A stretch of DNA of 64,000 nucleotides. Source: Bacteroidota bacterium (lineage in GTDB: Bacteria; Bacteroidota; Bacteroidia; Flavobacteriales; Weeksellaceae). This document shows, one piece after another, positions 9,001 to 17,210 of the stretch. Each line of letters opens with the position of its first letter. Position 1 is the first letter of the stretch. The translations under genes and the position numbers were made by a program. The notes beneath the pieces were generated by a model that was given only the letters and a program-made list of their open reading frames with translations, was not told the DNA's origin and ran no database searches. Location of the stretch: contig JAEWYW010000048.1 in NCBI GenBank assembly GCA_023458535.1, forward strand, positions 1 through 64,000, read 5' to 3'.

Positions 9001-9914
9001 TTGATTAATGCTGTTGAAGGCATGTTCACGTCAACAGCTTGCACTCTTTTACCAGGGCCTTTATCAAATGTGATAAAATAATAGGAGTGATCTTCGTAGA
9101 TGTTTTTTAGACCATTAGGTTTATCTGTTCTTGTTTCTCTTCGCTTATAACCAGATCCATTGTTAATATTATATAAATTATATCCATTAGGTCCCTGAGC
9201 GTAAAATAAAGCGTAATCACCATCGTTCCACACATTATCATCTTCGCCCACAACCTGTATGGCATTTTCTTGCAATGCAGAGTATTTGGTATCCAAATTA
9301 TGTTCAGGAAGCATGATCCCTCCATTACCATATATTCTCATATTTTTTGGATTAACCGATGCTGGATTAATTCCAATACTGCTTAAAAATTGCGCTGTTA
9401 TCTTAAAAATACCAGACTTATCGACTTTTATTTTGTAAAAATTACCTGAAGATAATGGGTTCACTGTCGATCCAACTTTCATTGCAGAACCTAGAGTTCT
9501 GGTTCCGCTCTCTATAACATCGTAGCTGGCTAGTCTAAAGATTTTTCCGTTCATATTTTTGAACAGGCCTACCGCTACACTTGCATATTCTACTCCTTCG
9601 CTTGTATAATAAGAAACATCCGCAACGTCTTTATCAGAAAGATTATTCGCATTGAGCTCATATAATTCTTTAATGCCGACAGGTTGCCAAGATAAATTAT
9701 TAACTTTTACTTCTTTTTCACCAACTCTTTGCTTGGTTTGAATAAATATATTACTTTGGCGGTAGGAAAATCCATCGTTTTTAAAACTTGGAAGATTTAT
9801 TTTAGTTTCACCATAATCCTGAATTTTTGCACCATCCCATTCAATGGTTATTCTTTGAGAAAATAGTGAAGCCGAAAAGATAAAAAAAGATAATAAAGTA
9901 ATTTTGAGTTTCAT
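6036..9914 (-). CDS. porU: PorU, type IX secretion sortase (peptidase family C25)
   Basis: PorU removes the C-terminal signal domain of type IX cargo at the cell surface and joins the protein to lipopolysaccharide or releases it. The 1292-residue protein has a signal peptide (about 1-19, 'ASLFSQ'), a long N-terminal beta-rich region and a gingipain-type C25 domain. The catalytic His783 sits in 'YFGHGG' and Cys821 in 'STITCEF'. The C-terminus (about 1190-1292, 'NPFTNKTYIQFEH...GTYIFKIFA') resembles a type IX sorting domain, as PorU itself has one. Both catalytic residues are intact. It is divergent from gldJ across about 165 bases. Confidence 0.95.
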   Translation of the reverse strand: MKLKITLLSFFIFSASLFSQRITIEWDGAKIQDYGETKINLPSFKNDGFSYRQSNIFIQTKQRVGEKEVKVNNLSWQPVGIKELYELNANNLSDKDVADVSYYTSEGVEYASVAVGLFKNMNGKIFRLASYDVIESGTRTLGSAMKVGSTVNPLSSGNFYKIKVDKSGIFKITAQFLSSIGINPASVNPKNMRIYGNGGIMLPEHNLDTKYSALQENAIQVVGEDDNVWNDGDYALFYAQGPNGYNLYNINNGSGYKRRETRTDKPNGLKNIYEDHSYYFITFDKGPGKRVQAVDVNMPSTALINQFDAYQVINNDQKSLVKVGRTWVEETPFISDKVITFDTATPIVPGSELLYKVMTIGMGSGGNSITFDINNQNIVTKSITTSEFSNALYEGNTNNIQGSQIKITMKPNISANPNGNFYFDYAEVQYRQELKFNGSQMNFRDFSIASGSGTTYGFSVSSTNNLEQIWDVTDITNASRKVNKANGNIFNFGYIASDPNFNNEFVAFRADAAFTPAFVERVANQDLSSLRNVDYLIITVPEMIAQAQRLANHHRSTNNFNVEIVDVIKIYNEFGSGSKDLTAIRDFVSRLNSPAGALKYVLIVGDASYDYKNRIANNSNIVSSYESEESSNFEISYVTDDYIVMTAPQTNFSGSIDNLLPNVPIGRLPAANVAEAKLLVDKTLAYYNKLPSQASPFGEWRMKLDFVVDDDNENGGPFHDLMNEALVPIFETNTNKLKEYNVRKLYTDAFVAQSTAGGRRYPQVNQAISNDFGNSLYMFYFGHGGINGWAQERIFTSVETQALHNYSDLFVRLPFVSTITCEFTLWDEPNTFSVGEQVIKSSKGGAATMITSSRAIQVIYGREFTGIFTNSIFTMQNDDFNTLGNAHLNAKRIKGPSSEHLKVNFLGDPAMKLSRPTRNIVVDQIETPVPGLIRGLDFVKVKGHVNNPNGSLNNTFNGRVVVNIFDKKVNKKTLNNPGHLTPILQYKEEGSAIVKAAGTVVNGVFTVEFYVPKDINYTIGEGRMLVYADNKSVDVFQNQAVQVGDLNPNGINDNQPPKVRLYMNNTNFANGGITNQNPTLLACITDDTGINSTGAGVGHDITTYLDGQIINTVVLNDFYSPGEGNGCINPSLADFQKGNVTYPFRNLAVGEHQLTFKVWDINNNSTTETLNFTVKDETDQQLTINRPLNWPNPFTNKTYIQFEHNCDDILDVNVQIYTITGKLVKTISQVVIAEPFLQGYRTPRQAIEWDGKDDFGATVAKGTYIFKIFAKSQNQEKCKGSATAIEKMVLLK

Positions 9915-10023
9915 GTTTGTTATCCAAATTTTCTGAATTACAAAATAAACGAAAATTTTGATAACATTATATGATACAATAAAATTAATTTGCTTTCGTT
10001 TATCAAAAAAATCAAATCTTTAC

Positions 10024-10054
10024 TTGATTTATTGAATAATTTATTTTTTCTTTG
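10024..10054 (+). promoter_or_regulatory. Probable gldJ promoter
   Basis: A TTG at 10024-10026 and TTTCTTTG at 10047-10054 are separated by 20 bases, fitting the Bacteroidota -33/-7 pattern with one mismatch to TAnnTTTG. The box ends 25 bases before the chosen gldJ ATG and supports that start over an in-frame ATG at 9990, which would lie upstream of the promoter. Confidence 0.4.
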
Positions 10055-10079
10055 TACTCTGAAAATATTTATATCGACT

Positions 10080-11669
10080 ATGAAAAAACTAAAGTTGTTT
10101 TCATTAATAGCATTAAGTTCTACACTAGCATTAACCAGTTGCGGTTCTAGCTCCAAGAAAGGAGGTGGCACTAAAAGTTTTGTAAGTAAAACCGGTTGGA
10201 AGCCTAATGATAAAAGAGGATTCTTTTTCGCAGGTAAACAACAGAAGCAAAAAGGTTGGCCAGGAATGGTCTTTGTAGAAGGTGGAACTTTTACAATGGG
10301 ATTAGTGAAAGATGATGTAATGCGTGATTGGAATAACTCACCTCGTAGAATGCAGGTTAGTTCTTTCTTTCTTGGCGAAACTGAGATTACAAACTATGAA
10401 TACCGTGAATATTTAACATGGTTGAAATATGTTTTCCCACCATCGGATCCAAGTTTTAGAGAAATCTACAACGGAGCTGTACCAGATACTTTGCTTTGGG
10501 ATAATAAACTATCAAGAAATGATTTTTCTGAAACTTATTTCAGATCACCAGAGTTTGATTATTATCCAGTAGTGGGTGTTACTTGGACGCAAGCAAACAG
10601 ATATTGCGAGTGGTTAACAGACAGATCCAATGAAAAAGCTTTAATGGATGCTGGTATTATTTCTAAAGATTTATATATGAATGAGTCTAACCAACAAGGA
10701 GAGTCTGCATTCAACATGGATAAATTTAAGTCTAACGACCCAGAAATTCAGAATTACATCAACGAAAAAAGAAGACAGCAAAAACAAGGTATTAAAACTA
10801 CCAACCAAAGACTTGCTGCTGCTAACCGTTCTCCAAGTGCTGCGATGGTAACGAAGTTCAGACTTCCAACTGAAGTAGAGTGGGAATATGCTGCTTTAGG
10901 AAATCAGAAAAACAGAACTTATAATTCAGTGAATGGTAAAACTCCAGAAATTGATAAATTAAGAGATAAAAAAGGTAGATTATTAGCGAACTTCAAAATA
11001 GGTAGAGGAGATTATTCTGGTGTGCCAGGATCTGCTAACGATGGAGCAGCTAATACATCTGATGTAAGACAATTTCCAGCTAACGACTTAGGTATTTACG
11101 GTATGTTCGGTAACGTTGCAGAATGGACTGCCGATGTGTACAGACCAATTGTAGATGAAGATTTCAATGATTTCAACTACTACAGAGGAAATATGCCTCA
11201 GGCTATCGTTAGAAACGGAGATGGTACTTATAAAAGAATTGAAGCTAATGACGTTAAATATGATACTTTAGCTAACGGACAATTGTTGTACAAAGGTTTA
11301 CCAGGTACTTTCGAAAGAGAAACAATTGCTGATTACAGAAACTACAGAGATGGTGATCAACAATCATCATTGAATTACCGTACCGCTTCGGATTCTTCAA
11401 ATTCTAATTTCAATATGTACAACAGCCCGAAAATGCAATTTATCGTAGATGCAAAAGGAAAGGTTGTTTTACAAAAAGATACCAAAACAAGAACATCAGA
11501 TATCTCTAATGATATTAGAGTGGTAAAAGGTGGTTCTTGGCAGGATTCAGCTTACTGGCTAGATCCGGGGATGAGAAGATACAAAAACCAAGAGAGAGCT
11601 TATGGCTGGGTTGGTTTCCGTGTAGCTCAGGATGCTAGAGATAGTGGAAAAGGTGCAACTAGAAGATAA
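10080..11669 (+). CDS. gldJ: GldJ, gliding motility / type IX secretion lipoprotein
   Basis: GldJ is an outer-membrane-associated lipoprotein needed for gliding and for stability of the GldK-GldN type IX complex. The 529-residue protein starts with a lipoprotein signal ending at Cys21 ('LALTSC'). A formylglycine-generating-enzyme-like (FGE-sulfatase/SUMF1) fold follows, from 'MVFVEGGTFTMG' to 'AYGWVGFRVAQD', interrupted by a long low-complexity insert. This is the same fold as GldK, but the length and the 'NKLSRNDFSETYFRSPEFDYYPVVGVTW' region fit GldJ. The longer upstream ORF start is rejected because it precedes the predicted promoter and would spoil the signal peptide. Confidence 0.93.
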   Translation: MKKLKLFSLIALSSTLALTSCGSSSKKGGGTKSFVSKTGWKPNDKRGFFFAGKQQKQKGWPGMVFVEGGTFTMGLVKDDVMRDWNNSPRRMQVSSFFLGETEITNYEYREYLTWLKYVFPPSDPSFREIYNGAVPDTLLWDNKLSRNDFSETYFRSPEFDYYPVVGVTWTQANRYCEWLTDRSNEKALMDAGIISKDLYMNESNQQGESAFNMDKFKSNDPEIQNYINEKRRQQKQGIKTTNQRLAAANRSPSAAMVTKFRLPTEVEWEYAALGNQKNRTYNSVNGKTPEIDKLRDKKGRLLANFKIGRGDYSGVPGSANDGAANTSDVRQFPANDLGIYGMFGNVAEWTADVYRPIVDEDFNDFNYYRGNMPQAIVRNGDGTYKRIEANDVKYDTLANGQLLYKGLPGTFERETIADYRNYRDGDQQSSLNYRTASDSSNSNFNMYNSPKMQFIVDAKGKVVLQKDTKTRTSDISNDIRVVKGGSWQDSAYWLDPGMRRYKNQERAYGWVGFRVAQDARDSGKGATRR

Positions 11670-11686
11670 TATATTCAAATACAAAC

Positions 11687-11719
11687 AAAAATCCTTTCGA
11701 GAAATCGAAAGGATTTTTT
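11687..11719 (+). terminator. gldJ terminator, running into the murF -7 box
   Basis: A strong hairpin with arms ATCCTTTCGA and TCGAAAGGAT (loop GAAA) is followed by a T tract. The tract runs directly into TATTTTTG (11719-11726), the putative -7 box of murF. Confidence 0.85.
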
Positions 11720-11726
11720 ATTTTTG
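11719..11726 (+). promoter_or_regulatory. murF -7 box inside the terminator tail
   Basis: TATTTTTG is a perfect TAnnTTTG match that ends 4 bases before the murF ATG. It overlaps the T tract of the gldJ terminator. It predicts a leaderless murF transcript. No TTG is seen at -33, where the hairpin lies, so the call rests on the -7 box alone. Confidence 0.4.
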
Positions 11727-11730
11727 AACC

Positions 11731-13002
11731 ATGAAAATTGAAGAGTTTTATACCTTATATAAAGTTTGCAATAAAATAACTATTGACAGTCGAAATATTG
11801 AAGTGGGTGATATTTTTTTCGCATTCTCAGGTCATAATTTTAATGCAGCTACTTTTGCAGACAAGGCTTCAAATGAAGGCGCTTTAGCTGTTGTAGTAGA
11901 GCAGGAGGAATTCGAAGATATTGAGAAAAGTATATTCTATGTTCCCTCAACTCTCGATTTTTTGCAGGAATTAGCAATTTATCACCGCAATCAACTGAAT
12001 ATTCCTATAATAGGTTTAACAGGTAGTAATGGTAAGACGACTTCAAAAGAACTTATTCACGCAGTTTTAGAAGAAAAATACAACGTTCAGTATACCAAAG
12101 GAAATCTAAATAATCACATCGGAGTTCCGCTTACTATTTTGTCTATTAAACCAGAGCATGAAATGGCTGTGGTAGAAATGGGTGCTAATCATCAAAAGGA
12201 AATTGAACTATTGTGCAGTATTTGTCAGCCCAATTTCGGTTATATCACCAATTTCGGAAAGGCGCATTTGGAAGGCTTTGGTGGATTTGAAGGTGTTGTA
12301 AAGGGTAAATCTGAATTGTATGATTACCTAAAATTGAACCATCAAACTATTTTGGTGAATGAGAACGATCCCATTCAAGTCGAAAAAACCGAAAATTACT
12401 CCCCTACAATACGTTTCGGATCCAAAAATTCTGAATATCAATTCTCAAAGATTTCTGAAAATCATTTTGTAGGTTTGAGTTGTAAGGGTGTGAATATTAT
12501 TTCGAAACTTACGGGTGACTACAATTTTACAAACCTTTGCGCAGCTGCAAGTTTAGGGTTTTATTTCGGAATTGATATTGAAAAAATAAAGCATGCCATA
12601 GAAAGTTACACTCCTACCAATATGCGTTCACAGATTGTTCATCAGCATGGAAAGACATTGGTATTAGATACCTATAACGCCAATCCTAGCTCCATGTCGG
12701 CTTCATTGCTCAATTTTGCTGGTTTTGAAGGCACAAAAACAATTGTAATTGGTGATATGCTTGAACTTGGTGACGAAAGCGAAAAAGAACACCAAAATAT
12801 ACTCGAACTAGCCAAAACTTTGGGTTTTGATTGTATTTATACGGTTGGTAAGGAGTTTAAAAAAATTAATCCATCGGTGCAATCTTTCGCAAATACACAA
12901 GAACTTATTGAGCACCTAAAAGAAAATCCGGTTGGCTCACAAAATGTACTTCTAAAAGCCTCTCGTGGTATTGCATTGGAAAACGCTATTGAATTTATCT
13001 AA
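11731..13002 (+). CDS. murF: MurF, UDP-MurNAc-tripeptide:D-Ala-D-Ala ligase
   Basis: MurF adds D-Ala-D-Ala to the UDP-MurNAc-tripeptide in the last cytoplasmic step of peptidoglycan precursor synthesis. The 423-residue protein has the Mur ligase ATP loop TGSNGKTTS (97-105), the substrate region 'KGNLNNHIGVPLTIL', the central 'VVEMGANHQKEI' motif typical of MurF and the C-terminal 'LVLDTYNANPSSMSASL' motif. The length is slightly short for the family but complete. It is not beside murA, which lies near 31 kb. Its 3' end overlaps the convergent NUDIX gene by 4 bases. Confidence 0.95.
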   Translation: MKIEEFYTLYKVCNKITIDSRNIEVGDIFFAFSGHNFNAATFADKASNEGALAVVVEQEEFEDIEKSIFYVPSTLDFLQELAIYHRNQLNIPIIGLTGSNGKTTSKELIHAVLEEKYNVQYTKGNLNNHIGVPLTILSIKPEHEMAVVEMGANHQKEIELLCSICQPNFGYITNFGKAHLEGFGGFEGVVKGKSELYDYLKLNHQTILVNENDPIQVEKTENYSPTIRFGSKNSEYQFSKISENHFVGLSCKGVNIISKLTGDYNFTNLCAAASLGFYFGIDIEKIKHAIESYTPTNMRSQIVHQHGKTLVLDTYNANPSSMSASLLNFAGFEGTKTIVIGDMLELGDESEKEHQNILELAKTLGFDCIYTVGKEFKKINPSVQSFANTQELIEHLKENPVGSQNVLLKASRGIALENAIEFI

Positions 13003-13607
13003 AGCTGAGGTTCTACAAATTCCTTAAGAATGAGTCTGATATTTTCGAAAGTATTGGCGTAAACCTGTTGGCTAATTTCATCCATATCTTTCCAGGAAAC
13101 TTCAGTGATGCCCTCTTCTAGCTGTGGTTTCGCTGTGTTTTCACCTTTGAAATTCATTTCAAACCAGTGGGTGGTTTTCAATACTTTTTGTCCATTTCGC
13201 TCCGTGTAGACATGGTAAGTTGTTGTGAGCGCTCTCAAAAGTTCAAGGTTTTGAAGATTCGTTTCTTCCTCTACCTCACGGACTGAGGCATCTTCTAAAG
13301 ATTCCCCTTTCTCTAATTTTCCTTTTGGAAGATCCCACTTTCCGAGCCGTTTTATGAATAGTACTTTTTGATCTTCATTCCACACCACACCACCTGCAGC
13401 TTCAATATTTTTCATTAAGCTCCTCAGGTTTTCCCACAAATCATCTAAATTATCACTATAAACATGCACACTTTCTACGGAAGTATTTTCAAGAATATCT
13501 ATCGCAATTTCGAGCGTTGTTTTATCTTCAAATTTTAAAGTTTTGCCAGAATTTTGATATGTATTGGAGAGCGATAACTTTTTTTCATTCACAAAAACTT
13601 TATACAT
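12999..13607 (-). CDS. NUDIX hydrolase
   Basis: This is a 202-residue NUDIX protein that hydrolyses a nucleoside-diphosphate-linked substrate. The Nudix box runs from Gly96 ('GKLEKGESLEDASVREVEEE', then TNL) with the required Arg110, Glu111, Glu114 and Glu115; the usual Gly near its end is Asn117. The first 70 residues form an extra N-terminal part outside the Nudix fold. Substrate is not predictable. The start at 13607 is preferred over an upstream Met at 13637. A perfect TATTTTTG box (13625-13632, minus) precedes it, overlapping the divergent promoter of the next gene. Confidence 0.9.
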   Translation of the reverse strand: MYKVFVNEKKLSLSNTYQNSGKTLKFEDKTTLEIAIDILENTSVESVHVYSDNLDDLWENLRSLMKNIEAAGGVVWNEDQKVLFIKRLGKWDLPKGKLEKGESLEDASVREVEEETNLQNLELLRALTTTYHVYTERNGQKVLKTTHWFEMNFKGENTAKPQLEEGITEVSWKDMDEISQQVYANTFENIRLILKEFVEPQL

Positions 13608-13632
13608 TTGTATTATATTTAATACAAAAATA
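13603..13632. promoter_or_regulatory. Overlapping divergent -7 boxes (NUDIX / SRPBCC-like gene)
   Basis: TACATTTG (13603-13610, plus) and TATTTTTG (13625-13632 on the minus strand) are both perfect TAnnTTTG matches in the 29-base gap between two divergent starts. The plus box overlaps the NUDIX start codon. Leaders would be short (about 17-26 bases). No TTG element is seen at the right spacing. Confidence 0.4.
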
Positions 13633-13636
13633 AACA

Positions 13637-14029
13637 ATGAATTTAGAAGGAAGAAAAATAATCGTTAATAAATCTTCAAAAGAGCTTGCTGATCTTTTAA
13701 AATCTCCTGAAAATTATAAGGATTTTATGCCGGATGGACTCCAGAAATTTGAGACAAGAGAGGACGGTTTCAAATTCGGATTGAAAGGTATGCCAGAAAT
13801 TGCACTTAAAATAGGTGAGGTTACAGAAAGTGGGGCGGTATTAACATCTGCAAACCCGAGTTTAGATTTTTCGCTAACTGCCGCGTTACAATCCATTAGC
13901 GACAACCAAACTGAAGCCCAAATGCTTTTCGAAGGAAAATTTAACCCCTTTATAAAAATGATGGTAGAAAAACCTCTTCAAAATTTCATCAACTCCCTTA
14001 CAGACAAAATTGAGGCACTTTACAAATAA
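13637..14029 (+). CDS. SRPBCC-like small cytoplasmic protein
   Basis: A 130-residue protein with no signal or membrane segment. The pattern 'IIVNKSSKELADLLKSPENYKDFMPDGLQKFETREDGFKFGLKGMPEIALKI' followed by a long C-terminal helix ('PFIKMMVEKPLQNFINSLTDKIEALYK') matches the helix-grip START/SRPBCC fold, a small hydrophobic-ligand-binding fold. No catalytic residues are evident. It stands alone, divergent from the NUDIX gene and followed by a terminator. Function is unknown. Confidence 0.65.
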   Translation: MNLEGRKIIVNKSSKELADLLKSPENYKDFMPDGLQKFETREDGFKFGLKGMPEIALKIGEVTESGAVLTSANPSLDFSLTAALQSISDNQTEAQMLFEGKFNPFIKMMVEKPLQNFINSLTDKIEALYK

Positions 14030-14052
14030 GTAAGCATCATCATCACAATTAG

Positions 14053-14084
14053 AGACTTTTCTGGCAACGAAAGGTCTTTTTTTT
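14053..14084 (+). terminator. Terminator after the SRPBCC-like gene
   Basis: Arms AGACTTTTC and GAAAGGTCT (one G-T pair) with a 7-base loop are followed by eight T. Confidence 0.8.
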
Positions 14085-14126
14085 GCAAATTACTTTAAAA
14101 TAAATCTTAAATTATTACATTAATCT

Positions 14127-14134
14127 TATCTTTG
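14127..14134 (+). promoter_or_regulatory. hemJ -7 box
   Basis: TATCTTTG is a perfect -7 match ending 17 bases before the hemJ ATG. No TTG is visible at the expected -33 position. Confidence 0.45.
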
Positions 14135-14151
14135 CAAATCAATTTTTTACA

Positions 14152-14700
14152 ATGCTTTACACGATTTTAAAGGCTTTGCACATTATTTTTATGGTCAGTT
14201 ATTTTGCAGGGATTTTTTACCTTGTGCGCCTTTTTGTGTATTATAAAGATACCGACGCGTTTGAGGATCCTAAAAAAATAGTTCTTCGGGAACAATATAT
14301 TTTCATGGCAAGAAGATTATGGAATATCATTACCGTTCCAGCTGGTGTGATTATGACATTGGCAGGAGTCAGCTTAATTATTCTTAATCCTATGCTATTG
14401 AAAACGCCATGGTTCCATTTAAAGCTTACTTTTTTGTTGGGCTTGGCGCTGTATCATTTTTGGTGCTGGAAAAAGGTTTTACAAATAAAATCTCTTGATG
14501 GTAAACCTCTCGAAACATCCAATATCCAACTCAGACAGTTTAATGAAATTGCTACGTTTATACTTTTTCTCGTGGTTTTCACCGTTATTTTAAAATCAAT
14601 GATAATTGAATACTGGTGGCAACTTCTTTCAGGATTTTTCGTTTTAGTTGTACTCATTATGCTCACTGTAAAGCTGGTGAATAGGAATAAAAAAAACTAA
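14152..14700 (+). CDS. hemJ: HemJ-type protoporphyrinogen IX oxidase / CopD-like membrane protein
   Basis: The 182-residue protein has four to five membrane helices and the HemJ (UPF0093) features: His10 in the first helix ('LKALHIIFMVSYFAGIFYLVRLFVY') and the Arg/Glu-containing loop after helix 1 ('REQYIFMARRLWNIITVPAGVIM'). HemJ oxidises protoporphyrinogen to protoporphyrin in haem synthesis, in the inner membrane. CopD-family copper proteins look similar, but the short length and the 'MARRLW' motif favour HemJ. It is followed at 49 bases by gldF in the same direction, with no terminator between them. Confidence 0.8.
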   Translation: MLYTILKALHIIFMVSYFAGIFYLVRLFVYYKDTDAFEDPKKIVLREQYIFMARRLWNIITVPAGVIMTLAGVSLIILNPMLLKTPWFHLKLTFLLGLALYHFWCWKKVLQIKSLDGKPLETSNIQLRQFNEIATFILFLVVFTVILKSMIIEYWWQLLSGFFVLVVLIMLTVKLVNRNKKN

Positions 14701-14749
14701 TCAAGATAGAAAACAACATTTAACCTTTAATTAGTAACATCTACAAAAT

Positions 14750-15478
14750 ATGTTTGCAATACTTAAAAAAGAACTTTGGAGCTACTTTGGAAACTGGAGC
14801 GCATGGCTTATCATTGGTGCTTTTAGTTTGATTGGTGCTTTGTTTTTATTTTTCTTCGATAATGATTCTAATATTTTTGAAATTGGAGCGGCATCATTGC
14901 AAAGCTATTTTGTTCTTGTGCCATGGCTGCTGATGTTCATTATTCCAGCGTTATCCATGAAAAGCTTTGCAGAAGAGCAGCAAACAGGAACGTTAAACTG
15001 GTTATTTTCTCAGCCTTTGAAAATTTCAGATTTGGTGCTAGGGAAATTTTTATCTGTGTGGCTGGTAGGAGCTTTATGTTTAATTCCTTCATTGGTTTAT
15101 TTATATACTGTTTATACATTAGGTGTGCCTCAAGGCAATATAGATTTAGGAATGACAATAGGTAGCTATTTTGGTTTGGTTGTTCTCATTGCGGCTTTTG
15201 CATCAGTTGGCATTTTAGCATCTTCGCTTTCACAAAATCAGATTATGGCCTATCTTTTAGGTGTTTTCATGTGCTTTATAATGTACTTCGGTATCGAGCA
15301 ATTGGCGAGTTATAAATTATTAGGCGGAGCAGATTTCATATTGCAAAATATAGGTTTTTACCAACATTTTCTTGGCTTCACAAGAGGTTTGATTGACTTT
15401 AAAGATGTTGCCTATTTCGTGTTGGTTATTGGGATTGCTTTAGTTTTGTCTAATCATTTTATCAGTAAAAAGAAGTAA
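14750..15478 (+). CDS. gldF: GldF, gliding motility ABC transporter permease
   Basis: GldF is the membrane permease of the GldA-GldF-GldG ABC transporter linked to gliding motility. The 242-residue ABC-2-type protein has six hydrophobic segments, starting with 'FAILKKELWSYFGNWSAWLIIGAFSLIGALFLFFF' and including 'LSMKSFAEEQQTGTLNWLFSQPLKISDLVLGKF', the conserved ABC-2 permease signature. The gene is 4 bases ahead of gldG, so the two are translationally coupled. gldA, the ATPase, is not in this window; in Flavobacteriia it is usually unlinked. Confidence 0.95.
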   Translation: MFAILKKELWSYFGNWSAWLIIGAFSLIGALFLFFFDNDSNIFEIGAASLQSYFVLVPWLLMFIIPALSMKSFAEEQQTGTLNWLFSQPLKISDLVLGKFLSVWLVGALCLIPSLVYLYTVYTLGVPQGNIDLGMTIGSYFGLVVLIAAFASVGILASSLSQNQIMAYLLGVFMCFIMYFGIEQLASYKLLGGADFILQNIGFYQHFLGFTRGLIDFKDVAYFVLVIGIALVLSNHFISKKK

Positions 15479-15482
15479 AATC

Positions 15483-17153
15483 ATGAAGAAATTTAATTTA
15501 AAATCACCTCTTGGAATTTTATTGATAGTAATTCTTCCACTTGCTGTTATTCTCTATATTTCCGGTATCAGATTAGATCTCACCCAAGAAAAAAGGTATA
15601 CGCTGACTGAAAATACTGTAAAAGTTTTAGAATCTGTAAAAAAGCCTTTAACAGTAGAAGTTTATTTGGAAGGCGATTTTCCGGCAAGCTTCAAACAGAT
15701 GCAGAATGAGACGAAGTTTATGTTGGAAGAATTTAGGAAAATTAATCCTAAAATAGATTTTAAGTTCATTGATCCAGTAAAGAGCAAAATGCCACAAGAT
15801 ACTTTGATGGCAATGGGTATGCAGCCTTCGGTGCTTCCTGACATCAAAGACGGAAAGATAACGCAGATTGTTATGTATCCGTACGCTGTTATTAAATATG
15901 ATAAAAAAGGAATGTCTATTCCGCTAATTGTTGAGCAAACAGGTATTAGTGCAGATCAGCAGCTGACAAAATCCATGGAGAACTTGGAGTATAATTTGGT
16001 GTCAAACATTAAAGCCATTTCGTCCAATAAAAGAAAGAAAATTGGTATATTGATTAATCAAGACGAATTAAGTCCAGACGAATTTCAGGGCTTTATGCAT
16101 TTGGCGTTGGAAAATTATGATGCAGGACCCATCATTCCCAAAAATCAAACCGAATTATCGATGGAAGATGTTCCGATGCTGAAGCAAATGAATGCCTTGG
16201 TGATTGCAAAACCTCGAAAAGCATTTACTGACAACGAAAAGGTGATTCTTGATCAATATATTATGAACGGCGGAAAGACCCTTTGGATGATTGATGCCGT
16301 GAATGCGGAAATGGATACTTTGATGCGATCTAAAAAACTTATGCCTTTCCCCATAGATCTCAATATGACAGATTTTTTCTTTAATTACGGTTTAAGAATC
16401 AATCCTGCATTGGTAAAAGATGTGCAGAAAATTGCAATGTTAAAAATTGTAACGGGTGAAGTGAACGGAAATCCGCAGTTTACGAGTGTTCCATGGCCGT
16501 ACTTCCCTTTAGGAATTGCTGAAAATAATAATCCTATCACCAAAAATATTAATCCTGTAAAGTTCGAATTCCCTACATCTATTGATACTCTGGGAGGAAG
16601 AAAAAATATCAAAACCAATGTTCTTTTTGAATCCAGTAATAAAACTTTATTGAAGCAAGTTCCTAATTATGTTGATTTGAAGGAGATTGCGAGTGTTGAT
16701 AGTTTGGGACAAATGGAAAAACCCAGCACACCTAAAATTTTTGCTGTGTCATTAGAAGGAAAATTCAATTCCGCTTATGCATCAAGAATTGAACGTAAAT
16801 CTTATCCAGGCTTCAAAGCAACAAGTCCAGAAAACAAGATGATTGTTATCGCTGACGGTGACATTGGCCGAAATAAAATTCACAAAGGTGAGCCTCTACC
16901 TTTAGGTATGGATCAACTAACGCAGGAGCAATTTGGGAATGAGCAGTTCTTGAGAAATGCCCTGGATTATCTTTTAGACGATAGTAATCTTATGTCGCTT
17001 AGAAATAGAAATATTGAAGCCAGATTACTGGATCGAAATAGAATTACTGAGGAAAAAAGCACATGGCAAATGATTAATTTAGTGCTGCCACTGGTAATCA
17101 TTGGTTTGCTGGGAGGATTGTTCTTCTGGTTGAGAAAAAGAAAGTTCAGTTAA
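15483..17153 (+). CDS. gldG: GldG, gliding motility ABC transporter substrate-binding-like protein
   Basis: A 556-residue protein with an N-terminal helix (about residues 10-27), a large periplasmic part containing a GldG-type ABC domain ('YTLTENTVKVLESVKKPLTVEVYLEGDFP') and a C-terminal helix (about 530-547) followed by a basic tail 'RKRKFS'. This one-helix-at-each-end layout is that of GldG and the eukaryotic IFT52-like family. It pairs with GldF. Some gliding Flavobacteria lack gldFG, so the transporter may be accessory. The transcript ends in an exceptionally strong GC-rich hairpin. Confidence 0.94.
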   Translation: MKKFNLKSPLGILLIVILPLAVILYISGIRLDLTQEKRYTLTENTVKVLESVKKPLTVEVYLEGDFPASFKQMQNETKFMLEEFRKINPKIDFKFIDPVKSKMPQDTLMAMGMQPSVLPDIKDGKITQIVMYPYAVIKYDKKGMSIPLIVEQTGISADQQLTKSMENLEYNLVSNIKAISSNKRKKIGILINQDELSPDEFQGFMHLALENYDAGPIIPKNQTELSMEDVPMLKQMNALVIAKPRKAFTDNEKVILDQYIMNGGKTLWMIDAVNAEMDTLMRSKKLMPFPIDLNMTDFFFNYGLRINPALVKDVQKIAMLKIVTGEVNGNPQFTSVPWPYFPLGIAENNNPITKNINPVKFEFPTSIDTLGGRKNIKTNVLFESSNKTLLKQVPNYVDLKEIASVDSLGQMEKPSTPKIFAVSLEGKFNSAYASRIERKSYPGFKATSPENKMIVIADGDIGRNKIHKGEPLPLGMDQLTQEQFGNEQFLRNALDYLLDDSNLMSLRNRNIEARLLDRNRITEEKSTWQMINLVLPLVIIGLLGGLFFWLRKRKFS

Positions 17154-17171
17154 TAGTTATATTAATGAGTT

Positions 17172-17210
17172 AAAAAAAGGTTCGGCGCCTGCGGCGCCGA
17201 ACCTTTTTTT
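17172..17210. terminator. GC-rich bidirectional terminator hairpin 1
   Basis: A perfect 18-bp stem runs at 17172-17189 and 17193-17210: AAAAAAAGGTTCGGCGCC with its complement, and a TGC loop. The core is almost pure G+C in an AT-rich chromosome. A-tract and T-tract flanks make it a terminator in both directions, between convergent gldG and the DUF4268 gene. Confidence 0.85.

Noticed and set aside
9990..10079. Extended N-terminus of GldJ from ATG at 9990
   Set aside because: It would place 30 residues before a perfect lipoprotein signal and start upstream of the predicted promoter.
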